The notes under the pieces: model-generated
Told to the model about the DNA's origin: nothing
Seen by the model: the letters and a program-made list of their open reading frames with translations, nothing else
Databases searched by the model: none
Assembly: GCA_028284945.1 (NCBI GenBank)
Contig: JANQQJ010000029.1
Span: 1 to 64,000, forward strand
DNA from: Alphaproteobacteria bacterium
GTDB lineage: Bacteria; Pseudomonadota; Alphaproteobacteria; SMXS01
DNA length: 64,000 bases
Direction: 5' to 3'
Made by a program: the position numbers and the translations under genes
Part shown: piece after piece, positions 1 to 9,404 of the stretch
How positions within the stretch are numbered: position 1 is the stretch's first letter
Layout of the letters: each line of letters begins with the position of its first letter

Positions 1-449
1 GCACTGGCTGGACGAATTCGTCTGGCCCGCCAGTGCTCGTGATCGCTGGCGACATTGCGGGCTGATTTGACCTGGCCGCGCTCGTGGGTCAGGCGCGCCT
101 GGACCTCGGGTGGTGGCGTTACCTTTTTCGGCGGCAGGCCATTGATATGCTGCTCGTCATAATCCCGCTGGGTGATTTTGATCGTTTGCTGGTGGGTGCT
201 GCCATCCGGCCGGGTCAATTCAAGCCGGGCGTCGGGCGGGGCATCGTGGGAAAAGCCGATGATGAAGAACCCATCCTCATGCACGCGAACCGCTTCGCCG
301 TTCAGATGAAGTGTGGAACCTGGCTGAACGGTCCCCCGCATCATACCGCCCTGCGTCGCGTCACCGCGAAGGTCAATCGGGGGTTCTTCCAGGGCCAGTG
401 CGGTTCCGGCGCTGAGCGCCAGAACAGCCGCCAAGATTATTGTTTTCAC
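1..449 (-). CDS. Partial M23-type peptidase (N-terminal part)
   Basis: Only the first 149 residues are in the window; the gene runs off the left edge. It begins with GTG, and GTGA overlaps the xseA stop by four bases, so the two genes are probably translated together. Residues 1-20 form a signal peptide ([18 protein letters not shown]). The segment after it resembles the all-beta domain that precedes the catalytic domain in alphaproteobacterial M23 metallopeptidases, including the [19 protein letters not shown] stretch common in that group. The zinc-binding motifs would lie beyond the edge, so the peptidase call rests on this N-terminal similarity and on its place after xseA. It would act on cell-wall peptidoglycan in the periplasm. 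Confidence 0.65.
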   Translation of the reverse strand, partial: MKTIILAAVLALSAGTALALEEPPIDLRGDATQGGMMRGTVQPGSTLHLNGEAVRVHEDGFFIIGFSHDAPPDARLELTRPDGSTHQQTIKITQRDYDEQHINGLPPKKVTPPPEVQARLTHERGQVKSARNVASDHEHWRARRIRPAS

Positions 450-1861
450 AGCAGGGACCCCTGTTCGCTATCTGTTTTACCAGAGGATTTGGGGCGCTTG
501 CTCCCGCCTGCCACCGCTGCCGCGCGGCCATCCTTGAATTCGAGCGATAAGGCCAGGCCGGGTTTTACGTGTTTGGCGGCAGTGAGCACCTTGTCATCGG
601 TGTCGCGTATGACGGCAAAGCCCCGGTCCAAAACACCCTGATAGCTCAGGCTGTCCAGCAGCCGGGCGGTCGCTTCCAGCTTTTGTTGCGCTTGCTCATG
701 CTGCCGGTCGATGGCTGGGCGCAGTCGCTCACCACGGTCCATTAATCTACGGCCCGCTTCCTCAAGCCGGTTTCTGAACAGGGCTGGGCGAAGCCCGGCT
801 GCCGTATCTGCCAGTTTCTGGCGATGCGATTGCGTATTGGATGTCAGCGCGCGGGGCAGCCGTCCGGACACGTCGTCGAACCGCTGTTGCCGCAACCCCA
901 TCAATTCATTGAGCGACGGCAGGGCCCGTTCCAACCCTTGAAGCCGGGCGCTGCGCTCGTCCATCGCGCGGCGCAGGCCTTGGCCCAGCCGGTGATCCAG
1001 GGTCGAAATCTGATAAAGCAAGTCGTCGCGCACCGGTACAGCCATTTCAGCCGCTGCCGTCGGTGTTGGCGCGCGTTGGTCGGATGCAAAGTCGATCAGG
1101 GTGGTGTCGGTCTCGTGGCCGACCGCCGAGATGAGCGGAATTTCGCTCGCCGCAGCGGCGCGCACGACGACTTCTTCATTGAAAGCCCACAGGTCTTCCA
1201 GGCTGCCGCCGCCGCGTCCGACAATCAGTACATCGGGGCGCGGGACCGGGCCGCCGGCGGGCAGCGCGTTAAAACCCTCGATCGCCGCGGCCACCTGTCC
1301 CGCAGCGGCTTCGCCTTGAACTTGAACCGGCCACAACAGCACGTGGCGGGGAAACCGGTCGGCAAGCCGGTGCAGAATGTCACGAATCACCGCGCCGGTA
1401 GGCGATGTCACCACACCGATGACTTTGGGCAGAAACGGGATCGGCTGTTTGCGGGACACATCAAACAGGCCCTCGTCCGCCAGTTTCTTGCGGCGCTCTT
1501 CCAGCAGCGCCATTAACGCGCCGGCTCCGGCGGGTTCCAGGCTGTCGATCACCAATTGGTATTCCGACCGGGGTCCATAATTGGTCAGCTTCCCGGTCGC
1601 AACGACCTCCAGCCCGTCTTCCGGCCGGAAGCGCATGCGGGCCGCGACACCCTTCCAGCAGACGGCGCGGATCTTCGCATTCTCGTCCTTCAGTGACATG
1701 TAAAGGTGGCCCGACCGCGCGGCCATGAATTCGGTCACCTCGCCGCGGATTCGCACGTGGTCGAAACGCTGTTCGAGCGTTTTCTTGATCGCCGAAGTGA
1801 TCTCGGAGACCGAGAATTCCGGCGTGTTTGTCGCGGCATCGGGGGCGGGGCTTGTGCTCAT
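446..1861 (-). CDS. xseA: Exodeoxyribonuclease VII large subunit
   Basis: A 471-residue protein of normal family length. The N-terminal OB-fold region contains [10 protein letters not shown] near residue 40 and carries single-strand DNA binding. The central catalytic region contains [14 protein letters not shown] and [15 protein letters not shown], the most conserved blocks of XseA, and a long helical region follows. The enzyme degrades single-stranded DNA to oligonucleotides together with the small subunit XseB, which is not in this window. It is divergent from purD with only 46 bases between start codons. The C-terminus ends in a basic, Ser-rich tail. The start at MSTSPAPD is the first Met before the conserved FSVSEIT block. 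Confidence 0.97.
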   Translation of the reverse strand: MSTSPAPDAATNTPEFSVSEITSAIKKTLEQRFDHVRIRGEVTEFMAARSGHLYMSLKDENAKIRAVCWKGVAARMRFRPEDGLEVVATGKLTNYGPRSEYQLVIDSLEPAGAGALMALLEERRKKLADEGLFDVSRKQPIPFLPKVIGVVTSPTGAVIRDILHRLADRFPRHVLLWPVQVQGEAAAGQVAAAIEGFNALPAGGPVPRPDVLIVGRGGGSLEDLWAFNEEVVVRAAAASEIPLISAVGHETDTTLIDFASDQRAPTPTAAAEMAVPVRDDLLYQISTLDHRLGQGLRRAMDERSARLQGLERALPSLNELMGLRQQRFDDVSGRLPRALTSNTQSHRQKLADTAAGLRPALFRNRLEEAGRRLMDRGERLRPAIDRQHEQAQQKLEATARLLDSLSYQGVLDRGFAVIRDTDDKVLTAAKHVKPGLALSLEFKDGRAAAVAGGSKRPKSSGKTDSEQGSLL

Positions 1862-1907
1862 GGTGGCCTATGCTACAAGACGCCAGGATGGGAAGGAAGC
1901 GGTCAGC

Positions 1908-3182
1908 ATGAAGGTTCTGGTTATCGGCGGCGGTGGCCGCGAGCACGCATTGTGCTGGGCGATTTCGGCCTCGCCATTGTGCACCCAACTCTACTGCGCG
2001 CCGGGTAATGGCGGCATCGCGGCCGTAGCGGAATGTGTCGATATCGCAGCGGGTGATCTGGACGCCCTGATCGCTTTTTGCGGCGATCAAGATATTGATT
2101 TTGTCGTTGTCGGACCGGAACAGCCACTGGTGATGGGGCTGGTCGACCGGTTGGCCGATGCCGGTATCAAGGCGTTTGGACCCAGTGCAGAGGCAGCCAT
2201 TCTGGAAGGGTCCAAGGGCTTCACCAAGGACTTATGTGCCCGGCATAACATTCCAACGGCGGCCTATGGCCGGTTCTCTGATGCGGCATCCGCACGCGCG
2301 TTCGTTGAAGAGCGTGGTGCGCCCATCGTTGTCAAAGCCGATGGCCTGGCCGCGGGCAAGGGTGTCATCATGGCCGAAACCAATGCTCAGGCGCTCGAAG
2401 CTGTGGATGAGATTTTCGGCGGCATGTTCGGCGACGCCGGCGCTGAAGTGGTGATCGAGGACTGGTTACGCGGCGAGGAAGCCAGCCTGCTGGTCCTCGT
2501 CGACGGTGAAAATGTCGTGCCGATGGTGACGGCACAGGACCACAAGCGCGCCTATGATGGGGATGAAGGCCCCAATACAGGCGGCATGGGGTCTTACTCG
2601 CCCGCCCCGGTCCTGACCGACGCGCTATGTGATCAGGCGATGGACCAGATCATTCGCCCGACCGTTGCGGCCATGAAGGCCGAGGGCCGGACGTTTAAAG
2701 GCGTGCTCTATGCCGGGTTGATGATCACGGACGATGGCCCGCAATTGCTTGAATATAATGTCCGGTTTGGCGACCCGGAATGCCAGGTGCTGATGATGCG
2801 GCTGATGTCGGATCTGTTGCCGGCGATGATCGCGTCCGTCGATGGGCAACTGGCGAATTTCGATCTGCGCTGGCATGACGAGGCCGCCATGACAGTGGTG
2901 ATGGCCGCCAAAGGCTATCCCGGTGCCTATGAAAAAGGGTCGAAAATTGGTGGCCTTGAGGCAGCCAGTGAGCCGGACGGGGTTGAGGTTTTTCATGCCG
3001 GGACGGCACTAAGCGACGGCGCAATCGTCGCGACCGGTGGCCGGGTTCTCAACGTGACCGCGTTGGGCGAAACGATTGCCGAGGCACAAGCCCGCACCTA
3101 TGACGCTGTTGACAAGATCGACTGGCCCGAAGGGTTCTGCCGCCGCGATATCGGTTGGCGGGCGATTGAGCGGCAGGGCTAG
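1908..3182 (+). CDS. purD: Phosphoribosylamine-glycine ligase
   Basis: GARS of 424 residues; catalyses the second step of de novo purine synthesis, joining glycine to 5-phosphoribosylamine with ATP. The start is the ATG giving [15 protein letters not shown], placed behind a GGAAGG ribosome site. The open frame extends upstream to about 1725, but that part lies antisense to xseA and is not coding. Visible motifs are the N-terminal GGGGREHAL loop, VVGPEQPL, the ATP-grasp core [13 protein letters not shown], and [21 protein letters not shown] with [13 protein letters not shown] towards the C-terminus. No other purine genes are nearby. Confidence 0.98.
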   Translation: MKVLVIGGGGREHALCWAISASPLCTQLYCAPGNGGIAAVAECVDIAAGDLDALIAFCGDQDIDFVVVGPEQPLVMGLVDRLADAGIKAFGPSAEAAILEGSKGFTKDLCARHNIPTAAYGRFSDAASARAFVEERGAPIVVKADGLAAGKGVIMAETNAQALEAVDEIFGGMFGDAGAEVVIEDWLRGEEASLLVLVDGENVVPMVTAQDHKRAYDGDEGPNTGGMGSYSPAPVLTDALCDQAMDQIIRPTVAAMKAEGRTFKGVLYAGLMITDDGPQLLEYNVRFGDPECQVLMMRLMSDLLPAMIASVDGQLANFDLRWHDEAAMTVVMAAKGYPGAYEKGSKIGGLEAASEPDGVEVFHAGTALSDGAIVATGGRVLNVTALGETIAEAQARTYDAVDKIDWPEGFCRRDIGWRAIERQG

Positions 3183-3248
3183 CCGCTTTACTCATGGCCT
3201 GATTTCGATACAACAGGCGTTCACACTGGGTTCTTTTCGGGGAAAGTC

Positions 3249-4322
3249 ATGGCGGTTGACCGCGCAGCAGAATTTACCGGCACGCAGGACGTGCGCGAAC
3301 AGCACCGCTTCGAAGTGGGACGCCTGGAAGAATACATGCAGGAGCATGTCGAGGGCTTTTCCGGCAGCCTTCAGGTGCAGCAATTCAAGGGCGGTCAGTC
3401 GAACCCGACCTATATGCTTGAAGCCGGTGGCAAGAAGTATGTCATGCGCCGCAAGCCGCCGGGCGAGCTGCTGAAATCGGCCCACGCAGTTGACCGGGAA
3501 TACCGGGTTATCACCGCGCTCGGCCAAACCGATGTGCCGGTCCCGCGCACCTATACGCTTTGCGAAGACGAGTCTGTCATCGGCACCTGGTTCTACATCA
3601 TGGATCTGGTCGAAGGACGTATCTTCTGGACGCCCGATCTGCCCGAAGTCGAGAAGGATGAGCGGCGGGCAATCTATGAAGGCATGGCCGATGCATTCGC
3701 CAAGCTTCACATGGTCGATTATCTGAAAGTGGGGCTCGAAGGCTTCGGCAAGCCCACCGACTACATTGCCCGGCAAATCCATGTCTGGACCCGGCAATAC
3801 CGGAACTCAGAGACCGAGACCATCGAGGCGATGGACAAGTTGATCGAATGGCTGCCGGAAAACCTGCCGCCCGATGAAGGCCCTTCCATCGTGCATGGCG
3901 ATTTCCGCCTCGATAACATGATCTTTCACCCGACGGAGCCGCGCGTCCTGGCGATCCTGGATTGGGAACTGTCGACCATCGGCGACCCGCTGGCGGACTT
4001 CAGTTACAACTGCATGCCCTATCATCTGGTCAAGCAGGCCAACACCACCGGATTGGTCGAGCATGATGTGACCGAACTGGGGATCCCCTCAGAGGCCGAC
4101 TACATCAAGATGTACGGCAGCCGGACCGGGCGCGACCGGATCGACAATTGGGACTACTACCTTGCCTATAACATCTTCCGGCTGGCGGCGATCAGTCAGG
4201 GGATCATGGGCCGGGTCGTGGCGGGGACGGCGGCCAGTGCGCAGGCGATCGAATCCGGTAAGAATGCCCGGCCGCTGGCGGAAAAAGCCTGGGCCCAGGC
4301 GCAAAAGGTCATCAACGGCTAA
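3249..4322 (+). CDS. Phosphotransferase family protein (ACAD10/11-type APH domain)
   Basis: A 357-residue kinase-fold protein of the aminoglycoside phosphotransferase superfamily. The catalytic loop is IVHGDFRLDNMIFH (HGDxxxxN) near residue 217. The metal-binding loop is AILDWELSTIGDP near 235, and an N-terminal GGQSNPTY strand resembles the nucleotide loop. This subfamily is fused or adjacent to acyl-CoA dehydrogenases in many proteobacteria and in eukaryotic ACAD10/11, where it phosphorylates 4-hydroxyacyl-CoA. I infer a similar role in hydroxy fatty acid breakdown rather than drug resistance. It ends convergently with the hydrolase gene, sharing four bases. A GGGGAAAG ribosome site precedes the ATG. 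Confidence 0.88.
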   Translation: MAVDRAAEFTGTQDVREQHRFEVGRLEEYMQEHVEGFSGSLQVQQFKGGQSNPTYMLEAGGKKYVMRRKPPGELLKSAHAVDREYRVITALGQTDVPVPRTYTLCEDESVIGTWFYIMDLVEGRIFWTPDLPEVEKDERRAIYEGMADAFAKLHMVDYLKVGLEGFGKPTDYIARQIHVWTRQYRNSETETIEAMDKLIEWLPENLPPDEGPSIVHGDFRLDNMIFHPTEPRVLAILDWELSTIGDPLADFSYNCMPYHLVKQANTTGLVEHDVTELGIPSEADYIKMYGSRTGRDRIDNWDYYLAYNIFRLAAISQGIMGRVVAGTAASAQAIESGKNARPLAEKAWAQAQKVING

Positions 4323-5893
4323 TCGTCTTTCAGGGACTGATCTGCTCTGCTCGGCTGGGGGGCCGGAACCTCGGTAACGAAAACCGGTGGGGTTTGATCT
4401 GCGTGGCAAGCAGGCGGTTCAAACCGATCCGGGCCATCCAGAAAATCCGCCATCGCTTCCTGCGCGCAGTCGCTTGTGACGCTGACACCATGACTCTGGT
4501 CTCGGATGATCACATGGTGGCTGTTCGGCAAGCTCTGCTGTTGTGCCATCGCATAGGTTGGCGGCGTTCGTGGATCATAGGCGCCGCTGAGCAACAGCAC
4601 AGGCACGTCGCTTGCCACTGGCGCCGGTAGCGGAAGGTCACGGGGACCTTCAGGAAACCACGCAGCGCATTGGGTTCTAAGCGGGCGTTCATGGTCGAAC
4701 GCAGCAAGCCACGGCGCGGCCTGGCGGGCTTGGGCAAACGCAGCTGCTGATGTAGCAGGGACTTCGGTCCCGCATCGAACAGAGAGCGCCAGCGCATTGG
4801 CATCGCTTTTGTAATAGGGTTCATCCACGATGGTGGTTGCAAGGTGAGCGAAAAGCCTAGGCTTTCCAAGGTCGAAATCTCTGATCAGGATGGGAACAAA
4901 GGGCAACCAGTCGGTATAGAAAAGCGCGTATTCAAGCGCTTCCAGGAAAGTCTGATCATCAACATTAAGGTCGAGTGGCCGGCCATCGCTGGGGTGAAGC
5001 GTCAAGGTCAGCGGATTTTTCTGGACCCGGTCAACAATCCGTTTCAGAGCCGGTTTCAGTGCTGGGAAATTGGCATTGCAGGCATCATTCGCGGCGCAAT
5101 CGGCCGTTAGCAAGTCGATCGACCGGGCCAGATTGGGGACAGAATCCGCAAGCACCGGCAGGTGCGGTGTATCCATGCCGTCGAGGATGGCAGCGCGAAC
5201 AGCCGATGGGTCCTGCTTGATGATTTCCAGGCCCAGCCTGGTGCCATAGGAAACGCCATAAAGATCCCAGCGGGCGAAGCCCAAAGCGTTACGCAGCGCG
5301 ACGATGTCTTTGGCCGTCTCTTCGGTGGAATAGGCCGACAGATCAATACCGGCCTTCACGAAGGCGTCCCGGCACATGGCAGTTGTTGTTTCTAGTCTTT
5401 TCCGCCAGGCAGGGGTCCCCTCACCCAGATCGCTCAGCGCCAGGTTCCAGCGAATGTTGCTGAGGATGGCGCACCGCAATTGCGGGCTGGATAGCGGCCC
5501 GACCCCGCGTGGATCGAACATCACGTGGATGCGGTCGGCCGACCAGCGCAGGCTCGCCAGATAATATCCCCATATATCGACGCCGCGGTCGTCTGTAATG
5601 CCGGCGGGCTGACCCGGGCCCCCTGCAAGATGGAGGACGGGTGTCTTTACAGGGGGCCGCCCTCGTGGTTTGAACACCACGACCGGGATCGAAATCCTTC
5701 GATCGTTGGCATGGGTCCGGGCCTCGGGAACGGTGAAGCGGTAACAGCGCACCTCCCATTCATCCGGTTCCACGAACCAGCAGGGATAGGCGGTCAACCG
5801 AGCGTCGCCGTCGTCGCGTGATCCGATGAAGGAGGTCGCCAGATAGCCGGCCAGCAGAACGGCAAAAACAATCAGCGTATTGCGGAGGGTCAC
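4319..5893 (-). CDS. Secreted alpha/beta hydrolase (TAP-like peptidase)
   Basis: A 524-residue serine hydrolase with a membrane or signal segment at residues 5-22. An oxyanion-type LAGGPGQPAG lies near 90, the nucleophile elbow GVSYGTRLG (Ser about 215) follows, and an acid at SGAYDPRTPP and a His at DQSHGVS near the C-terminus complete a catalytic triad. This is the layout of the tripeptidyl/prolyl aminopeptidase group with a TAP-like C-terminal domain. It starts with GTG, and GTGA overlaps the mscS-like stop, so it is the last gene of a tadA-mscS-hydrolase run. The substrate is unknown; peptide or ester cleavage in the periplasm is the likely role. Confidence 0.85.
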   Translation of the reverse strand: MTLRNTLIVFAVLLAGYLATSFIGSRDDGDARLTAYPCWFVEPDEWEVRCYRFTVPEARTHANDRRISIPVVVFKPRGRPPVKTPVLHLAGGPGQPAGITDDRGVDIWGYYLASLRWSADRIHVMFDPRGVGPLSSPQLRCAILSNIRWNLALSDLGEGTPAWRKRLETTTAMCRDAFVKAGIDLSAYSTEETAKDIVALRNALGFARWDLYGVSYGTRLGLEIIKQDPSAVRAAILDGMDTPHLPVLADSVPNLARSIDLLTADCAANDACNANFPALKPALKRIVDRVQKNPLTLTLHPSDGRPLDLNVDDQTFLEALEYALFYTDWLPFVPILIRDFDLGKPRLFAHLATTIVDEPYYKSDANALALSVRCGTEVPATSAAAFAQARQAAPWLAAFDHERPLRTQCAAWFPEGPRDLPLPAPVASDVPVLLLSGAYDPRTPPTYAMAQQQSLPNSHHVIIRDQSHGVSVTSDCAQEAMADFLDGPDRFEPPACHADQTPPVFVTEVPAPQPSRADQSLKDD

Positions 5894-7215
5894 TCGCGGT
5901 CCGTGGCGTCGTCTTTATTGAAAAAGCGCGCCAGACCCGGCGAGTCGACGACATGAATATCGGTTTGCGGGAACGGGAACTTAACCCCGTGTTCGTGGAA
6001 CAGATCCCAGATCAAAAGCCGCACTTCACTGGATACGTTGACCACACCGTTTTGCGGGTCTTCGATCCAGAAGCGCAATTCCAGATCGACCGAGCTGTCG
6101 CCAAAGTCCATCAACCGGCATTGCGGTGCCGGATTTTCCACCGCCCGTTTGACCTGTTTTGCCGCTTGTTCGGCAAGGTCAGAGGCCAATCGGATATCGC
6201 TGTCGTAGGATACGCCAAAGCCGATCTTAAGCCGCACCAGCCGGTTGGAGTGGGACCAGTTGATCACTGGCTGGGTGATCATGTCTTCATTGGGAATCAG
6301 GAATTCTGTTCCGTCACGGGTGATGATCGATGTGTAGCGGGTGGCTAGCTTGTTGATCCAGCCATAGGTGCCTTGCACCTCGATCACGTCGCCCGGTTTG
6401 ATCGACCGGTCGAGTAGCAGAATAAAGCCGCTGAACAGGTTCGAAACCACTTTCTGCAAGCCAAAGCCAACACCCAGACCGATGGCGCCGCCGAAGACGG
6501 CAAAGACGGTCAGGTCGAGTCCGGCGCTGCCCAGCCCGATGACAATGGCCAGGAACACCAGCGAAAAGGTGATGATCTTGGCGATCAGCACCCGTGCTGA
6601 CGGATTAAGGGTGGAGAGCTGGCTAATCCGTTGTTCCAGCAGCCGCGCGATAATCAGCGCGAGCCAGACAAAGATGACCATCGACAAGGCGCCGGTCAGG
6701 ATGCCCAGCAGTGAAATCCGGTTTTCTTCGCCCAACGGAATCGCGGCTTGGTCCAGCGCGTCGATCGTGTCGTCAAGAATGCCGATGATGTTCAACGCGG
6801 CGATCGTCCAGGCAATCACCGCAATAAAGGTCGACAGGCCTTTGTTGCTGAGCGGTGCGGTCGCCAGATTGATCACCAGCCAGGCCGTCAACAGGCTGAC
6901 CGTTACGCTAAGTACGTAGTGTTCAAATTCGGTGGCGGTGGCCAGCAGCAGAAGCAGCAGTTGTAGTGCCCACCAGATCGCAGGCATCAAGAGCCGTGCA
7001 GCAACATCGCGCAAGCGAATGGCGAGCGGCGCGGTGGGTTTTAGTTGTTCGAGCCGCGACCGAATCGGGCGCGCCGTGTACCGAGCGATCACGAAGGCCA
7101 GGCCAACGGCCAGGAGCTGACCCAGCGTTTCATAAGTCAGCAGGTTGACCTGGGCCCAGGCCAGGCCTTCCATCAGAAAGCCTTCAGCCTGATCTATGTT
7201 TTGAGACAAACTCAT
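5890..7215 (-). CDS. MscS-family mechanosensitive ion channel
   Basis: A 441-residue membrane protein. Four or five hydrophobic segments lie between residues 30 and 230. The pore-lining helix TVFAVFGGAIGLGVGFGLQK follows, and next comes the beta-domain start FSGFILLLDRSIKPGDVIEV, both signatures of MscS. The cytoplasmic C-terminal domain runs to the end (ELRFWIEDP, FPFPQTDIHV). Such channels open when membrane tension rises and release solutes after osmotic downshock. The protein is longer than E. coli MscS by additional N-terminal membrane segments, as in the MscM/YbdG-like group. It sits between tadA and the hydrolase gene. Confidence 0.92.
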   Translation of the reverse strand: MSLSQNIDQAEGFLMEGLAWAQVNLLTYETLGQLLAVGLAFVIARYTARPIRSRLEQLKPTAPLAIRLRDVAARLLMPAIWWALQLLLLLLATATEFEHYVLSVTVSLLTAWLVINLATAPLSNKGLSTFIAVIAWTIAALNIIGILDDTIDALDQAAIPLGEENRISLLGILTGALSMVIFVWLALIIARLLEQRISQLSTLNPSARVLIAKIITFSLVFLAIVIGLGSAGLDLTVFAVFGGAIGLGVGFGLQKVVSNLFSGFILLLDRSIKPGDVIEVQGTYGWINKLATRYTSIITRDGTEFLIPNEDMITQPVINWSHSNRLVRLKIGFGVSYDSDIRLASDLAEQAAKQVKRAVENPAPQCRLMDFGDSSVDLELRFWIEDPQNGVVNVSSEVRLLIWDLFHEHGVKFPFPQTDIHVVDSPGLARFFNKDDATDRE

Positions 7216-7225
7216 TTGGGGCAGC

Positions 7226-7672
7226 TTAGCGTCGGCGGGCGAAAAAGTCCTTTAGCAATCTCGACGCTTCTGCCTCGCCGATCCCGCCATAGACGTCAGG
7301 CCTGTGATGGCAGGTCGGTTGATCGAACAAGCGTGGACCGTTTTCGACGGCGCCGCCCTTTTTGTCTTCTGCGCCGAAGTAGAGCCGGCGAAGTCGCGCG
7401 AATGAAATCGCCTGGGCGCACATCGGGCACGGCTCCAGCGTGACATAGAGATCACAGTCGCCCAACCGCTCATTCTTGAGGATGCGGGCGGCAGCGCGAA
7501 TGACCAGCATTTCGGCGTGTCCTGTCGGGTCCTTTGTCTCGACCACCCGGTTGCCCGCCCGGGCGATTACTCTGCCTTCCGCATTGGTGATCACCGCGCC
7601 CACCGGTACTTCCCCCCGGTCAGCGGCGGCCCGCGCTTCAGCCAGGGCGATATCCATAGGTGACTCACTCAT
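7226..7672 (-). CDS. tadA: tRNA-specific adenosine deaminase
   Basis: A 148-residue zinc deaminase that converts wobble adenosine 34 to inosine in tRNA-Arg(ACG). The active-site motif HAE is at residues 52-54 and the zinc cysteines are in PCPMC at 81-85. [14 protein letters not shown] and the [11 protein letters not shown] segment are typical of TadA. The open frame continues upstream to 7729, but that extension would overlap the divergent pseudouridine synthase start and carries no conserved residues. I therefore take the ATG at MSESPMD. It is the first gene of the minus-strand run leading to mscS and the hydrolase. Confidence 0.95.
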   Translation of the reverse strand: MSESPMDIALAEARAAADRGEVPVGAVITNAEGRVIARAGNRVVETKDPTGHAEMLVIRAAARILKNERLGDCDLYVTLEPCPMCAQAISFARLRRLYFGAEDKKGGAVENGPRLFDQPTCHHRPDVYGGIGEAEASRLLKDFFARRR

Positions 7673-7727
7673 GCCGCGACGATGCGGGCTTCCCTTGCAG
7701 CCGTCAAGCCGTGGTAGGGTGCGCGCC

Positions 7728-8495
7728 ATGACGGGTCAGGCAACAAAGCAAACAGGCCAGCAAAAGGGTGAGCGGATCGCAAAGGTTCTGGCCCGCGCCG
7801 GCGTCGCCTCTCGCCGTGAGATTGAGCGGATGATTGAGGCGGGCCGTGTTTCGGTCGACGGTAAGCCACTGACTACGCCGGCCTTTCTGGTCACGCCCGG
7901 CCGGAAAATTGCGGTCGACGGCAAGCTGGTCGGTGGTATCGACCCGACCCGGCTGTGGCTCTATCACAAGCCGCCCGGTCTGGTGACAACCCATAGTGAC
8001 CCGCAGGGCCGCCCAACGGTCTTTCAAAAACTGCCGAAGGATATGCCAAGGGTGATTTCGGTCGGCCGTCTCGACATCGCATCAGAAGGGCTGCTGTTGC
8101 TGACCAATGACGGCGGACTTGCAGGCTATCTGGAAAACCCGAAAACCGGGTGGAAACGCCGGTACCGGGTTCGGGTCTATGGCGAGGTGGTCGAAAAGAA
8201 GCTGGACGCCCTGCGCAAAGGCGTAACCGTCGACGGTGTCCGCTATGCCCCGGCGGACATCGAGCAGGAAACCAGTGGCGGTAAGAACAACTGGCTGGCT
8301 GTCAGCATCCGGGAGGGCAAGAATCGTGAAGTGCGTAAGCTGTTGGCGCATGCAGGGCTGCAGGTCAGCCGCCTGATCCGGGTGTCGTTTGGTCCGTTCC
8401 AGTTGGGCGCGTTGCCGCGCGGCGAGGTGAAGTCGGTCCAGCGTAGCGTGCTGAAGACACAATTGGGCACCGGATATACGCTGAGCGATGGGTAG
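7728..8495 (+). CDS. rluB: Ribosomal large-subunit pseudouridine synthase (RluB/RsuA family)
   Basis: A 255-residue protein. An S4 RNA-binding domain covers residues 15-62 ([20 protein letters not shown]), and a pseudouridine synthase domain with catalytic Asp 116 in [18 protein letters not shown] follows. [14 protein letters not shown] near 205 is also characteristic. RluB modifies U2605-equivalent positions of 23S rRNA. The exact family member (RluB, RluE or RluF) cannot be fixed by eye, though the S4 domain and the pairing with rsmD favour RluB. The true start is the ATG giving MTGQATKQ; the longer frame upstream is antisense to tadA. The gene overlaps rsmD by eight bases. Confidence 0.9.
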   Translation: MTGQATKQTGQQKGERIAKVLARAGVASRREIERMIEAGRVSVDGKPLTTPAFLVTPGRKIAVDGKLVGGIDPTRLWLYHKPPGLVTTHSDPQGRPTVFQKLPKDMPRVISVGRLDIASEGLLLLTNDGGLAGYLENPKTGWKRRYRVRVYGEVVEKKLDALRKGVTVDGVRYAPADIEQETSGGKNNWLAVSIREGKNREVRKLLAHAGLQVSRLIRVSFGPFQLGALPRGEVKSVQRSVLKTQLGTGYTLSDG

Positions 8496-9060
8496 GCTGA
8501 GGATTATCGGTGGGCGCTTCAAGGGCCGCCAGCTGGAAGCACCCACTGGCCGCGGGACGCGACCGACGACAGACCGGGTGCGTGAAGCCCTGTTCAATAT
8601 TCTTGAGCATATGGATCCGTCGGTCTTGCCGGGTGCTGTCGTGCTCGACCTTTTTGCGGGAACGGGGGCGCTGGGGCTTGAGGCCCTGTCGCGGGGTGCT
8701 GACCGGTGTCTTTTTGTCGATGACGACCGCACGGCTATTGCCGCTATCTCAAAAAACGCTCAATCGCTCGATCTGGAAGATGTCGTAGAGATCATCCGAG
8801 GCGACGCGCGCCGGTTGGGTCGCGCCAAGGCTACGGCAACGCTTGTCTTTGCCGATGCGCCCTATTGCAGGGGATTGATTGGACCGGCTTTGACGAACGC
8901 CTTGGACAAAGGCTGGCTGGCTGCCGGTGCTATGGTTGTGCTTGAAGTTGATGGGGATGAAGACATAGACCTAGCTCCTGCCTTCAATGAGATGGAAGCA
9001 CGCACCTATGGCGGAACGAAAATTGTCTTTTTCTCGCTTGCGGCTTGCTCGCCACGCTAG
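8488..9060 (+). CDS. rsmD: 16S rRNA (guanine-N2) methyltransferase
   Basis: A 190-residue SAM methyltransferase that methylates G966 of 16S rRNA. The N-terminal [15 protein letters not shown] and [16 protein letters not shown] blocks are hallmarks of RsmD. The SAM loop is [19 protein letters not shown] near residue 53. The catalytic [DN]PPY motif appears as DAPYCRG, so the first Pro is replaced by Ala. The gene begins inside the end of the pseudouridine synthase gene, which implies coupled translation of two rRNA modification enzymes. About 57 bases downstream it meets the minus-strand unknown gene convergently. Confidence 0.94.
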   Translation: MGRLRIIGGRFKGRQLEAPTGRGTRPTTDRVREALFNILEHMDPSVLPGAVVLDLFAGTGALGLEALSRGADRCLFVDDDRTAIAAISKNAQSLDLEDVVEIIRGDARRLGRAKATATLVFADAPYCRGLIGPALTNALDKGWLAAGAMVVLEVDGDEDIDLAPAFNEMEARTYGGTKIVFFSLAACSPR

Positions 9061-9117
9061 CGCCTGCGCAGCAGGGCGGGGACGGCAAGTCGTTGGAGGT
9101 GATAGCACGGTGCTGAC

Positions 9118-9396
9118 CTAATTGAGTTTCGTGTTGTCTCCTGAAAGCTCGCGCAGAACAGTTTCGGCTGCATCATGCAGCGCTTCGATCTGACCTCGTT
9201 GGTCGCTCCAAGCGTTGCTGTTTATCACCGCTGCTTTCGCATCACTTAGGCCTAGGTCGAAAACCCTCGCAATCACGACTCTGCTTTCGCCCATGCTCGC
9301 GCCCCGCTGGCGCAGTTCGAGGATGACCTCCTCGACACTATGGCCCTTCTTGCGCATCTGTTTTGCTGGTTTGAGATAGGGACGAATGGAGGGCAT
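9118..9396 (-). CDS. Hypothetical protein downstream of mutL
   Basis: A 92-residue protein, not recognised. It starts at MPSIRPYLKPAKQMRKKG, eight bases after the mutL stop, and is helical and charged (HSVEEVILELRQRGAS). The reading frame extends into mutL, but that part is a shadow of the mutL C-terminus. Position and strand make it the last gene of the long ribF-ileS-lspA-pgi-mutL run. No signal peptide, membrane segment or metal motif is visible. Confidence 0.6.
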   Translation of the reverse strand: MPSIRPYLKPAKQMRKKGHSVEEVILELRQRGASMGESRVVIARVFDLGLSDAKAAVINSNAWSDQRGQIEALHDAAETVLRELSGDNTKLN

Positions 9397-9404
9397 TTGA
9401 TCAA

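Noticed and set aside
84-641. Plus-strand open frame over the left edge
   Set aside because: It is antisense to xseA and the M23-type gene and has no ribosome site or family features.
1725-1907. Longer start for purD
   Set aside because: The extension lies antisense within xseA; the conserved GARS N-terminus starts at [10 protein letters not shown].
7673-7729. Longer start for tadA
   Set aside because: It would overlap the divergent pseudouridine synthase start, and the conserved TadA fold begins at MSESPMD.
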